This document shows positions 1 through 9,686 of a DNA stretch of 64,000 nt, piece by piece; within the stretch, counting starts at the first letter, position 1, and each line of letters starts with the position of its first letter. Where the stretch lies: positions 62,001 to 126,000 of the forward strand of contig JAAEAF010003459.1 of the NCBI GenBank assembly GCA_011037195.1, given 5' to 3'. The position numbers and the translations under genes are program-made. The notes beneath the pieces are model-generated. The model did no database searches, was not told the origin of the DNA, and saw nothing but the letters and a program-made list of their open reading frames with translations. Source of the stretch: Triatoma infestans. Lineage: Eukaryota > Arthropoda > Insecta > Hemiptera > Reduviidae.

Positions 1-720
1 ATTTTCACGAAAATGGTTCCAAAGGTTTTCTTTAAACTTAAGTACATCTCCTACACATACAAAGATCTACAATTTTTATTTCAAAACATTTCTCAGGGAA
101 AATGCATTTAAGGGCACATTTGGGGGAAGGTATGGTGTTAGATTGTCCTCTAAAATGCTATTTCTTTAGTTTAACACACAATTCAATAAGCTAAATAATT
201 TTAATTTTAGAATTAAATATATTGTTGAAATTCCAAGTTTGAAGAAAATCAGATTACCGGAAGTGAGTGCGTTTTTACTCAAAAATATTTTTCAATGTTT
301 TGCCGGTTTTTTTTTTTTAAAAAAAACGGCTCCAACAAATTTTCTTTAAACTAGGAATACACATATTGAGTGTTACAACTTTTATTTGAAACATTTCCCG
401 GGGGTAAACTCATTTAAGGGGGCTTTTAAGGTAGAGGTAGGATTGTTTTCCTCCAAAGTGCTACCTTAGTTGACTATACAATTCTACCATCTAGACAAAA
501 TTAATTAGAAATAAATAGATTGTCAAAATTTCGGTTGTCAAGAAAATTAGTAAACCGGAAGTGCGCTTTTACTGAACAGTTTTTTTTTTAATTTTATAAT
601 TTTCTGCATGAAAACGAATTTCATTAAATTTGGTATACTAACTATAAAGTTTGTCAATATTACAATTTTTTGAAATCTGGAGTAAGAGAAAGTTGTGTGT
701 GAGTGTTTACAACACCAGAT
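1..720 (+). repeat. Repeat A copy, 5' part outside the window
   Basis: This is the right-hand part of a long dispersed repeat that recurs at 45.4-46.4 and 56.2-57.4 kb. Two internal modules are visible, about 20-290 and 320-560. Each runs from a TTTTCTTTAAACT stretch through a CAACTTTTATTT stretch to an ACCGGAAGT block. The right end is GGAGTAAGAGAAAGT followed by a GTGTGAGTGTTT segment near 680-720. The reverse complement of that end starts the other copies, so it is a terminal inverted repeat. No coding capacity is seen. It is probably a non-autonomous DNA element, but the family is not known to me. Confidence 0.7.
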
Positions 721-999
721 TTTTTTTCTTTATTAACACTTAGAGGAAATATTGTAGATCGCGTCAAGTTTTGAAAATTGAACGCGGAGAAAAAAAAATG
801 TTTTTAGCGAAGGAAAATGAAAAAAAAAAAAATCGCTCGCAGGAAGGTTAGAGTTAGATTTATCGTCACCGTAACCGACAGTAAGGATTCAACCAAAATC
901 CATAAACCAGAAGTGCAACTTAACTGAATAGTTTTTTTAGGTAGCCACTTTTTTTTTCCTCAAAAATGATCCAACGATATCAATTTTTAGTGTCTGTGG
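721..999. other. Diverged repeat-A-like and homopolymer DNA
   Basis: The stretch holds poly-A and poly-T runs and a degraded version of a repeat A module: an ACCAGAAGTGCAAC block near 905, where better copies have ACCGGAAGTGC. Nothing coding is seen. Confidence 0.4.
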
Positions 1000-1232
1000 G
1001 CCCTATGCTATCCAAAAGCCCTTCTGAGCCCATACAGCTACTCCAAAGTTCGGAGTCTTTTCAGTGCACTACCGGCATCCGGACAGTGTTCTCTTGTTAC
1101 AGACAATACTGTCCATACCGGACAGTGAGCTGCAAAAGACTCCTAGGAAGAAAATAAAATCTAAGGACAGCAGCTGGTCTCGAACCCGGGACCGCCGCAT
1201 TGCTAGTCCAGCGCGCTACCACTGAGCTAATT
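1000..1232 (-). mobile_element. tRNA-derived SINE copy 1, LINE-type 3' tail
   Basis: Read on the minus strand, the tRNA-like head lies at about 1232-1165 (TAGCTCAGTGGTAGCGCGC, then GGTTCGAG-type B box at about 1180). The body at 1160-1055 carries two hairpins built on CACTGTCC/GGACAGTG and CCGG/CCGG pairs. The tail at 1052-1000 differs from the usual SINE tail here and matches the 3' end of the LINE at 5.37-5.41 kb. The short forward ORF at 966-1157 is chance. Confidence 0.75.
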
Positions 1233-1828
1233 AATACTTTCCCTAACCATATCATTAAAAAAAAAAATTTGAACCCCTAATACGGACTTTTTAATTTTTT
1301 ATAATTACATATTTCCCTACTATGGCTTTTTTTTTACCTTCTATAATATTTTGTTCTCTTATTTTTTATTTAGTTTTTTTTTGTATTTTTTTTTGTTTTT
1401 TGTTTTTTTGCTTGAGGGTATCAACCATAAAAAAATCTGATTTATGGTGAACACACTTCTTAGAGTTTTTTTGTCAGGTTTTCACTCACTCTTTCGGAGA
1501 GCAATTAAGCGGCGTATTTTTAGAAGTTTTTTTGTGGGCAAATCTAGTGTGAAACACTCACACAACTTTCTCTTAATTCAATTAATATAATTTAAATAAC
1601 AAATTTACATTACAATTGTAGTATTTACAATGTATGGGTTGGCCATTAAAAAACAAAGTAAGGGAAACATATGTGTATATACCTCAGCGAACTTGTATAG
1701 AGCGCCCTCTTTCAAAACCAAGAAACCTTTAAATTTCAGTTTAAGTTTAAGCAGTTTAAATTTAAACCTAACTGTCAGATCACCCTCTAAACTTAATTTC
1801 TTTTTCGCAAGAATGTTTCATATTTTTC
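1233..1828. other. Unassigned T-rich DNA with repeat A end remnant
   Basis: Long T runs fill 1260-1400. At 1535-1576 the sequence GTGAAACACTCACACAACT followed by TTCTCTTA is the reversed terminal segment of repeat A. The rest, including a 100-codon forward ORF from 1630, is not recognised and has no supporting motif. Confidence 0.4.
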
Positions 1829-1840
1829 ATCTATGCAGTA

Positions 1841-2517
1841 GTAAGTGGAACTGGAGCAGGAGTATGTGGAACGGGCCCACAGGTATGTATGGAGAGACCG
1901 CTGGGCAGATATTACACTGTATTCCAGGCTGAAGTATTTGTTATCAAGGTCTGTGCCGAGGAGAACCTGCGGGCAAGGTCATACGCATTTGCTCGGACAT
2001 CAGGCTGCACTGATAGTTCTAGATGCTTACAAAATTATTTCATCCGTAGTGAAGGAATGTCGAGAGGCATTGTCGAGACTCTCCAGGCACAACAAGGTAC
2101 AACTGATATGGGTGCCTGGACACATTGGGATTGAGGGCAATGAGATGGCTGACCAACTGACCAGGAACGGGGCAAATGCTCCGTTCATTGGACCGGAGCC
2201 TGTGGTGTCGTGGTAAGCATGAAGAGCTCTGGAGGGGTAGCCCAGGTGCCATGCACAGCAAAAGGATAGGACCTAAACGAAGGGCCCAAATGGCCCTTAG
2301 TCTGAGTAGGAGCCAGATTTCTCTGGTGACGGGACTACTTACCGGTCATGGCAGGTTCAGGAAGCATCTGCACAAGGTAGGGCTTATCAGCGTGGAACCC
2401 TTGTGCAGATTATGTCAGAAGGAGGAGGAAACGGCCCGCAACCTGCTATTTGATTGCGTAGCAGTAACTAAATTGAGATATGAGACCTGTGGTATACATT
2501 GCGACTTGAGAAGATAA
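1841..2517 (+). pseudogene. LINE ORF2 C-terminus: RNase H and zinc motif, frameshifted
   Basis: Three forward frames must be read in turn. Frame 1 (to about 2005) gives the RNase H segment with the FQAEV catalytic Glu. A small deletion breaks the SDSQAAL block near 2000-2010. The next frame (to 2216) gives WVPGHIGIEGNEMAD with the last catalytic Asp, ending at GPEP. The third frame (2176-2517) covers the region after RNase H, with LLTGHGRF and a CRLCQKEEET zinc-binding segment. The first catalytic Asp (DGS) is lost to the 5' truncation. At least two frameshifts make it dead. Confidence 0.85.
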
Positions 2518-2670
2518 TAGCCCAAAATGATCTGAAAGGTGAAAGTCCTCAAACTTCTTAGGAGGGAGGGTTCAACTACTAGAGGTTATCGGGATGGCAC
2601 AATAAGCCTCTGTTGGCTGCAGTGCCGGGGTATAGCCCACCCGTGTTAGGCAATAATAATAATAATAATA
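1841..2670 (+). mobile_element. 5'-truncated RNase H-bearing LINE (LINE-a)
   Basis: The insertion contains only the C-terminal end of a LINE ORF2 plus its 3' tail. It ends in (AAT)n at 2651-2670, as in I/R1-group elements. It is flanked by ATCTATGCAGTA (1829-1840) and ATCTGTGCAGTA (2671-2682), an 11 of 12 match that I read as the target site duplication. That fixes both ends and shows integration by target-primed reverse transcription with 5' truncation. Confidence 0.8.
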
Positions 2671-2682
2671 ATCTGTGCAGTA

Positions 2683-3435
2683 AATAACCTACTTCAAAGT
2701 CTGAGGAAACCTATTTATCCCCTATGAAGTTCGAAACTATTATTTGTTTCATCATAAATATTATATTAAAACAAATGATACCATCATACAATTATTAACA
2801 GATAAACAAAAAAAAGAAAAAGAAGTTAGGATAAAGTGTGAATCTCAATTATTGTTTTAGTAGGATCCCATTTCTAGTTTGTCCAGTTATGTAAATAGGC
2901 GGCCGTTAAACATAACGGGATTATAAAATATGTTTTTTTTTTTTTTTGTTTTTTTTTTACTTCTTTTGGAAAAAAATAAATAAATAAATATGAAAAATGC
3001 TATTAGAGTTGAATTTTTTTTTAATTTTTATATATAAAAATGAGGGAACAAGACCTATAAAACATGAATTATATAGCCGCTCTTTAAAAAAAAAAAAAAA
3101 AAATGAATGAGTGACTACGTCCATTATATCAAGTTAGAATTTCTGTTTACTGTGCTGTAATAATTCGTGTAATGTGTGGAAATGATGTAACACAAAAGGA
3201 ACGATAATCACGGATGTAACAATATAATTTCTAACTCAAAATTTCTAACTCATTCTGATCAACAGTTATTTTGGGAATGTCATAATTTTCGTCTAAAAAT
3301 AACGTCTACAGTGTCAGTGTTAGCAACTCCACAGCCTCTTTCATTAAACTAAATGAAGTAGGGGGTGTTGCAGAGGTATTTCTGCGAAGGAAAGTTTGCC
3401 GTCAATAAAAGCATGCATCTAACTTTGATAGAATG
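2683..3435. other. Unassigned A+T-rich DNA
   Basis: Poly-T at 2935-2958 and poly-A at 3087-3105 dominate. No ORF, repeat family or RNA gene could be supported here. Confidence 0.5.
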
Positions 3436-3816
3436 TGTAATAGGAACCGAATCATTAAAGATTAATAGGATCCGAAGAGCGAAAAAAAAAAATGAATCAA
3501 ACGTAGCTAGTACCCCGCGTAGGCCAATCTGGCACCAATGAGGGAAAATTCTATTCATATTTATATAGAGCTGCAGCCAGTACAGTTCAAGACAGTTTTT
3601 AACAACAGTATATCCAATCAGCAATCAATCTACTTACTTTCTAATTTCTCAGCCAGTCTGTCTCTCACTTTATTATTATTCTCTCGCTACCTAATTTAAC
3701 ATTGCAGTTTGTGTGTTTCTATTTATTATACAGTGTTCAGGATATCATCTAGTTTATTTCTAATCTGATTCCTAAATTCATTCTCTCTTGTTTCTGTTCT
3801 TCTCACATCCATTATA
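3436..3816 (+). repeat. LTR-like repeat, family L2 (copy 1)
   Basis: The repeat starts TGTAATAGGAACCGAATC and ends CACATCCATTATA. Internal landmarks shared with copies at 42.7, 47.3, 51.2, 52.6, 52.9 and 62.6 kb are a GGATCCGAAGAG block near the start, a CAGTTTGTGTG block and TATACAGTGTTCA near 3735. The TG start, a promoter-like TATATAGAGC in the first half, and about 380 bp of length fit a solo LTR. No flanking 5-bp duplication is clear at this copy. Confidence 0.6.
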
Positions 3817-4249
3817 AATACTTTATTGAAATTGAATTTTGACAAGAGGAAGAGAGGAATCTTTCACTTCTTTAGTCCTTATCATAAATCATAGGGTGAA
3901 AAATACCCAGCTGCTTATTTTGCAATCTAATAGAGGCTTGTTGTGTTGGTCGATAACTCTTCAATGGATAGCCAGCCGCTGCGTTATCCGCTGGTAATGA
4001 GACTGTTGATCGGATCAGTGGGAAGTCATTTGCTCCAGCCCCTACAACATCCATGGCGTAAAGCGAAAACTTGGAAAGACATAATGGTGTGAGAATTTCA
4101 CTCATGAGTAAAATGAGTGAAAGCAAAGTTAGCAAGGCGGAAGATTAAAAAGGTGGGAAACTATTCTCAGATAACCAATTCCTAAGAACCTTCCAAGACG
4201 TAATATAAACTTTAGACTTTCCAAGGTCATTGATTACCTTAATGCGTAC
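3817..4249. other. Unassigned stretch between two LTR-like repeats
   Basis: It holds a minus-strand ORF of 87 codons (3872-4135), slightly more GC-rich than its surroundings. No domain or family was recognised and there is no supporting context, so I do not call a gene. Confidence 0.35.
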
Positions 4250-4569
4250 TGTAATGGTACCGCAAAGATTATGCAACCTCAGCAGAGAGTAGTCTCTGTT
4301 AACCAGAGAGGGCTTCTGTTCTCTCTGCTGTGGTTGCATTATCTTTATGGTACCATTATATCGGGAATCTATCTAGAGGATATCTTATCAGATACAACCA
4401 TACAACTATACTTTGCATCGTGTCATATCTTTACTCAAACCATTCTTTCTATCATTTTCATTATAAAATCCAGTGCAGTTAGTGTAAACTTAGCTACATT
4501 ATATTAGTGTCTACATATCTCGTTCATATTTAATCAAACCTAATTTCTCACCTCAACAACTCCATTATA
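4250..4569 (+). repeat. LTR-like repeat, family L3 (copy 1)
   Basis: It starts TGTAATGGTACC and ends ACTCCATTATA. From about 4385 onward it matches the reverse complement of 7197-7440 (GTGTCATATC, AAAATCCAGTGCAGTT, GTGTAAACTTA). Flanks are CGTAC before and CATAC after, a 4 of 5 match that could be a worn target duplication. The first 109 bp are a large palindrome. Confidence 0.6.
4252..4358. repeat. Long hairpin-forming palindrome
   Basis: The left arm starts TAATGGTACCGCAAAGATTA and the right arm ends ATCTTTATGGTACCATTA. The arms are about 39 bp with only a few mismatches and continue through GCAACCTCAGCAGAGAG against CTCTCTGCTGTGGTTGC. The spacer of about 29 bp (4291-4319) holds a second small palindrome, CTCTGTTAACCAGAG. 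Confidence 0.85.
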
Positions 4570-4795
4570 CATACCTGCAAAGAATTGAGATTGCGAAATT
4601 ATGGATAAAGATTTAAATTTTGATATACAAAATTCATTAAGGAATTTGGAGATGTAGTTTTGCAACTCGCAATATTAGATCATAATCCCATGTATACTTA
4701 ACTCGCAATTATAATCATAAGTATATTCTATAAGCTTTTCTTAAAAGTGAATTACTTTTCCAGTTTACTTTAAAAGTATTTTTTTTTTTTTTTTT
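4570..4795. other. Unassigned A+T-rich DNA
   Basis: Nothing recognisable apart from a poly-T run at 4781-4795, which abuts the 3' end of the minus-strand SINE. Confidence 0.4.
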
Positions 4796-5010
4796 AATTT
4801 AAGGCGTCTCAACATCTGTGGTCATTTGCGCCCGGAGCCTTCTCAGTGCACTGCCGGCCCCCGGACAGTGTTTTCCCGTAACAGACCACTGTCCATCACC
4901 GGACAGTGGGCTGTAGCGGCTCCTAGGAAGAGCAAATCTAAGGGTAGCAAGGCTGGATTTGAACCCGTGATCTCCGCGTTTCTAGTCCAGCGCGCTACCA
5001 CTGAGCTAAT
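4796..5010 (-). mobile_element. tRNA-derived SINE copy 2
   Basis: Minus strand. The head at 5010-4945 reads TTAGCTCAGTGGTAGCGCGC then a B-box-like GGTTCAAATCC. The body contains the paired CACTGTCCGG and CCGGTGATGGACAGTG hairpin segments. The tail reads TGACCACAGATG then TTGAGACGCCTTAAATT, the usual tail of this SINE family. The A-run of the tail is the poly-T on the plus strand just left of it. Confidence 0.8.
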
Positions 5011-5120
5011 CTCTTCCCTACATTAAAAGTAAAGAAAATTCAAATAAATTGCATCTGTTGTTGCTACTTTTTTATTTATGTTAGTGATGTTAAGGAAACA
5101 ATTAATAATTAATGGGAATC

Positions 5121-5336
5121 ACATTGAATTGAAAAATAAAAATAGATTTAGATAACATAATTTAATTAAAACAAAAGAAAAAAAAAAATGCTCATATATA
5201 TAAATAATTAAAAGACGTAAGAACGGATGACAAAAACGAACAGTTGCGATCCACGCGATCTCTCATCTTAATAAACAAATTAAAAAAATAAAAAAATGTA
5301 AAAAAAGTTGGCCTAATTGTTTGTTTATAAATACTA
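5121..5336. repeat. Left copy of a 211-216 bp direct repeat around a LINE
   Basis: Starts ACATTGAATTG and ends TTTATAAATACTA. It is nearly identical to 6384-6594: differences are a few indels in A/T runs plus single-base changes such as GTTGCG against GTTCCG. It exactly flanks the LINE at 5337-6383. Confidence 0.9.
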
Positions 5337-6383
5337 TTTATTATTCACAAAAGGGGAGGGAAGTAAACCCTACGCTATCCAAAGCCCCCTCGGGCCCATA
5401 TAGCTACCCCTAAAGAATACCTACCACTGGGACTAGAATGAAAATCCAGGCCCAGGGTTTAACCATCTAAGTTTCACAACAGACCGAACAAATCGGACCA
5501 AAACCTTAAAAGGACACAGCTTAAGATCCTCTACCGACATCCTATTCCGGCCGAAGGTCCTAAACCTAATCTCCTCACAACCCAAACAATTCGTCATCAA
5601 ATGCATGGGTGTTTCCTTCTCAGTTTCACAAACTCTACAAAAAGGGTCAGGCACAAGTCCCATTATATAGAGATGTCTCCTTAAACCACAATGCCCGTGA
5701 GGAATCCAACCAGATACCTGAGGGAGGTCCGTGAAAGACATCGGACCCCACTACTCAAAGCTCCGCCCGGACCCCCAATGAGCATTTTAGACTGCCGACA
5801 ACCCACTGCACTCATCCATAAGGATGAGTGCTGCGAGGTCATCCACTTCTGAAAGCCCGACAAACATGTGCCAGAAGACACACCAACAGCAGGCTCTGGA
5901 CCAATGAAAGGGAGAGAGGCACCTAATTTGGCAAACCTATCCACCTCCTCATTACCAAAAATTCCCATATGACCTGGAACCCAGACCAGAAGCACATCCT
6001 TTAATGAAGAAAGATCTTCCAGTCTTCTAGAACATTCCAACACCAATCTGGAAGTGAAGACACATGAATTAAGCGCCTTCAACGCAGCCTGGCTATCCGA
6101 GCAGATACAAATTCCCTTTAAATTAGTGTTACGCACCCTCTCATCAAAATACAGCAAAGAATTGCATAAACCTCAGCCTGGAAAACGGTGGCCCACTCAC
6201 CAAGAGGCGCTACCAAATGATCTCCCGTCTCAAAATAGACGGCAGCCCCAGACCTACCATCCATCCTGAAACCGTCCGTGTAGCATCGGAGATAATTCTC
6301 AGGAATCACACCAGACGGACCCAGGGTTAACCAATCTTCCCTAGAAGGCAACCTAACTCTATAGGAATGACCAAAGACAAATT
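5337..6383 (-). mobile_element. 5'-truncated RNase H-bearing LINE (LINE-b)
   Basis: Minus strand. The 3' end on the minus strand reads GTGAATAATAAA next to the left direct repeat. The 3' untranslated part at 5430-5340 includes a GGTAGCTATATGGGCCC block and CTTTGGATAGCGTAGGG. Both are shared with SINE copies at 1.0 and 17.2 kb. The 5' truncation point lies against the right copy of the 211-bp direct repeat. Confidence 0.75.
5433..6351 (-). pseudogene. LINE ORF2 C-terminus: RNase H and zinc motif, frameshifted
   Basis: Read 6351 down to 5433 in three frames. The first (6351-6118) has CYTDGF with the first catalytic Asp (usually followed by Ser, here Phe) and FQAEVYAI with the Glu. The second (6157-5681) has CSDSQAALKAL, then VWVPGHMGIFGNEEVDRFA with the last Asp, then GPEPAVG. 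The third (5741-5433) has CRVCETEKETPMHLMTNC, the C-x2-C...H-x4-C zinc-binding pattern. All four RNase H acidic positions are visible, but two frameshifts break the frame. Confidence 0.87.
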
Positions 6384-6594
6384 ACATTGAATTGAAAAAT
6401 AAAAATAGATTTAGATAACATAATTTAATTAAAACAAAAGAAAAAAAAAAATGCTCATATATATATAAATAATTAAAAGACGTAAGAACGGATGACAAAA
6501 ACGAACAGTTCCGATCCACGCGATCTCTCATCTTAATAAAAAAATAAAAAAAATTTAAAAAAAAGTTGGCCTAATTGTTTGTTTATAAATACTA
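6384..6594. repeat. Right copy of the 211-216 bp direct repeat
   Basis: Matches 5121-5336 almost base for base, including TAAGAACGGATGACAAAAAC and GATCCACGCGATCTCTCATC. The match stops at AAATACTA, exactly where the LINE begins in the left copy. Confidence 0.9.
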
Positions 6595-7196
6595 CACACT
6601 CGATTTGTTGTAATGGGGCCAGAACAGCCAAAAAAAAAAAAAAAAAAATGGTTCATATGCTATTAACGATCTTTTCTTTCCCCCCCTCACGCTACCCCCC
6701 CCCCACAGACACACATTTGTTTTTTTTTTTATAGTAAGACAAAAAAAAGTGGGGACTTTTTTGTCCAGTAGTAATATGTAATAATTTTTTTATTTTTGGG
6801 ATTTTTTTTATTTATATTTATTTATTTTTTTTCACTTTTACTTTTTTATCATTATAATGGCTGTTATCTTCGAAATGAATAAAAATTAATGATATTTTAA
6901 TTAATGAATAATAAGTTAAGAGTTTTATTTTAATAACTTAATTTTATTTTTAACCAGTTTTCATTTTATCACCAAGTGACAAATCTGCTCCGACCCACTG
7001 AGGCGATCTCCCGGACACTTCTGCATATGCCGTCTATATTCTCTAAACTTCGTATAATATATTATGTTGATTATATAATAAACTTAGTATAATATTCGGT
7101 TGATAGGAAGTATAATTTTACAGAATAGGTTTTTGAGTTGTTTTTATTATTTTTTTTTTAATTTTCTCGAAAACGGTGAAAACGTTAGATAGAAAT
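6595..7196. other. Unassigned homopolymer-rich DNA
   Basis: Runs of A, C and T (A run near 6630, C run near 6701-6709, T runs 6719-6860). No gene or repeat family recognised. Confidence 0.5.
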
Positions 7197-7593
7197 TATA
7201 ATGGAGTTGATGAAGAGAGAAATTAGGATTGATTGATTAAACGAGATCTGAAGACACTGTTATAATATGGCTATAAGTTTACACAAACTGCACTGGACTG
7301 TAATGATTTTATAGAATAAAAGGTGGGAGTAGAGATATGACACGATGATATGACACGATGTGGTTGAATCTGATAGATCGATAGATCTTTGTCTATATCT
7401 CTCACTGGCTTATATACAGGTTCTCCCCACTTAGCCTGCTTAAGTGAGAGAGTATCAGAGAGGGCCTTTTTTCTCTCGGTCATTTTTATTTGATACTTAT
7501 TTCTAAAAAAAAAATATTTTTTTTTGGGGTGGTACTGAGGAATCTGAGACGTTAAAATTCAAATGGGTTTGTTCATATTATTGGGTCACTACA
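7197..7593 (-). repeat. LTR-like repeat, family L3 (copy 2)
   Basis: Read on the minus strand, it starts TGTAGTGACCCAATAAT (7593) and ends ACTCCATTATA (7197). It shares its 3' half with 4385-4569. A GTATATAAGCC segment near 7415 could be the promoter TATA box. A 70-codon minus-strand ORF inside is not supported. A tandem GATATGACAC duplication sits at 7335-7360. Confidence 0.55.
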
Positions 7594-7639
7594 ATGCGTC
7601 TACTTACCACTGTTGGTAGGTTGGTATTTTTCCCCTCCA

Positions 7640-7771
7640 CCAAGATCTATATATTTATGTCAGGACATAAGAGCGAAATTTGAAATTCAATGAAAATTTG
7701 TCGTTTTAACGCAATATATTGCTGCATCAAGAGGAGTAGGAGAAAGTCGTGTGAGTGTTTCACACCAGATT
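7640..7771 (+). repeat. Repeat A right end only
   Basis: GGAGTAGGAGAAAGTCGTGTG then AGTGTTTCACACCAG at 7734-7769 is the terminal segment of repeat A. The sequence left of it is too worn to align by eye. Confidence 0.55.
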
Positions 7772-8491
7772 TTTTTTTTTTTTTTTTTTTTAATGCTGTT
7801 AATAAAAAAAATTATTATTCTTTAATTATGAGCCAGGTTTTCACATTTGATTTTACTTTTTTCTTAAGCTATAAAACTTGACGCCACTTAATGTCTTCTT
7901 GAGGTGGCAAACATTAAAATTAAAAGAAATCTATGGTGCGAGATATATGGTCGAATGCGACAGAACTGTCCAGCTCAATATATGAAGCTTGCATTGCTCT
8001 GTATGGGGCGAGCATAAGAGTATGCCTGCACTTTACTATCCACGTCACATTTTTTCTTCTAACTAATTCGTCTGTCTTCTGGAATACGAGTCAATCGAAT
8101 TCAAGCATGGGGGGTTTAATCTTAATTTGGTCCATCCTGTTGATTCAAAACGAGACCGATTTTCTTCGGCCACAATTGAATTCATCAGCGTATTTGTAGC
8201 AGTTCAAAAAACGATCTTTTAAAACTAACATCTTATTTCTTATAAAGATTTAAGAGTAAATTTCATTTGGTTTCATTCTCTCAGAAATCCTCTATCACTG
8301 AACGCTGTTCTTTCAATGTTTTATACAAATTTCTAGGATACTTGCTTGCCTCGTTGAACATGTAACGATGTGAAACAGATAGTGAACAGTGATCAAGCAG
8401 AGCTGTTTAAACTAATCACAGGGATGCCAACTTATGATACAGAAAAATATAACACTGATTTGTAGTTCTTTACTGATCGAATGACCCTCTC
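7772..8491. other. Unassigned, with an unsupported 88-codon ORF
   Basis: After a poly-T run there is an ORF on the plus strand at 7933-8199. Its product is not recognised, and no start context, splice signal or neighbour supports it. The rest has no assignable family. Confidence 0.35.
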
Positions 8492-8709
8492 TAATGGATG
8501 TGTTAGGTGGAGAGAATTTAGGTCTGGTTGATGATATAAGAAGAAGATTGGTTAACACTGGTTAACTAATATATTAATTAAGAGACACAGACTGCCTGGA
8601 CATTACATAGAGAATTTAAGGTAGAGTGGTATGAAAATGACACGTAGCGATTGGATGTATTAAACTGAATTCAATGTGTTTTTATAGACTGTCCGTGGTT
8701 GCTGTTACA
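8492..8709 (-). repeat. LTR-like repeat, family L1 (copy 1, internally deleted)
   Basis: Minus strand: starts TGTAACAGCAACC at 8709 and ends CACATCCATTA at 8492. Compared with the copy at 54.26 kb it lacks about 75 bp, from AAAGAGAGT through TATAAATATAGTGA, so the promoter-like TATAAATATAG is gone. It faces a second copy head to head. Confidence 0.7.
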
Positions 8710-8712
8710 TCA

Positions 8713-9000
8713 TCCCAACTAAAGAGAGTAAAGAGCAAAACCCAAAACCACTCTCTCGGACTGGATTGGGAGAAACCATATAAATATAGCTAAGGACAGT
8801 CCATAAAAACACAGTTGAATTCAGTTCAATACATCCAATCACTACTTGTTATTTTCATACCACTCTACCTTAAACATTCCTCTATTGTAAAGTCCAGGCA
8901 GTCTGTGTCTCTTAATTAATATAATAGTTAACTAGTGTTAACTCTTCTTCTTATATCATCAACCAGACTTAAATTCTCTCCACCTAACACATCCATTATA
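8713..9000 (+). repeat. LTR-like repeat, family L1 (copy 2)
   Basis: Matches 54270-54563 over nearly its full length, including CCACTCTCTCGGACTGG, a promoter-like ATATAAATATAGC at about 8779, GTAAAGTCCAGGCAGTCTGTG and the end CACATCCATTATA. With 8492-8709 it forms an inverted repeat with arms of about 200 bp. Confidence 0.75.
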
Positions 9001-9132
9001 CCCTCATAGTTTGGGATCAGCCATGTTTTTCTTTAGATAAAATAGATCCTTTACTGTAGGACATGATGTGAGTAAGGGAAAAACTTGGATTAGCATAAAA
9101 TAGTATTCTGCAAGGTTTGCTTTGAGAATAAT
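9001..9132. other. Unassigned spacer
   Basis: Short spacer between the L1 repeat and the Jockey target duplication. Nothing recognised. Confidence 0.4.
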
Positions 9133-9268
9133 AAAGAAGTAAATTTTTGATCTTTATTCACGCTACAATCAGGCGATAGCGCTATAAGTAACAATCGTAC
9201 AAAGAACATAAATGCAAAATGAGTGGTGAAGCTACCCAGTGGTAACACTCCAAAACTATACAAAATCA

Positions 9269-9660
9269 CTATTGTTGACTCTCTTCACTTGAGAGGAGAT
9301 CACGAGGCCATTGTCTTTTAAGACGTCTAGGAGGGTTATCAGGAAGTGTTCGGGAAGACATGTGTTGAATTAAAGGGTTTGTGTGAGTCTGTAGGTTAAT
9401 ATGGACTTTCCTGTAACGGGTTTGGGCGACTTGAGCAATGAACGGTTTATTAAGATCAGTATGTATGGTTCGGTTGGACACGTAAAAAGGAGCGTTTACA
9501 ATAATGTTACGGAGGATTCTGGATTGTAGGTATTGGAGTCTTTGGAGATTTGAACGTTTGGTTGAACCCCATAGTTCTATTCCGTAAGCCCAGAAAGGCT
9601 TTAAAATAGGTGTATAAATTAGTCTTTTGTTGTCTAGGGAGAGTTTAGATCTGTTGTCCA
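9269..9660 (-). pseudogene. Jockey-type reverse transcriptase C-terminal fragment
   Basis: Read on the minus strand from 9660, it gives SKLSLDNKRLIYTPILKPFW then AYGIELWGS, the thumb region of Jockey reverse transcriptases. It continues through LRNIIVNAPFYVSNRTIHTD and ends PPRRLKRQWPRDLL near the stop at 9269. That matches the end of Jockey ORF2, which has no RNase H. The open part from the Met at 9481 is 70 codons. It is intact at its 3' end only. Confidence 0.8.
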
Positions 9661-9674
9661 GTAGACAACAGATC
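9648..9674. repeat. Perfect 11-bp palindrome at the inversion junction
   Basis: GATCTGTTGTC, spacer CAGTA, GACAACAGATC. It sits exactly where the two opposed Jockey segments meet. Confidence 0.9.
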
Positions 9675-9686
9675 AGTGGAACAGTA

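Noticed and set aside
7933..8199. An 88-codon ORF as a secreted or membrane protein
   Set aside because: Hydrophobic stretches are present, but there is no family match and no neighbouring gene signal.
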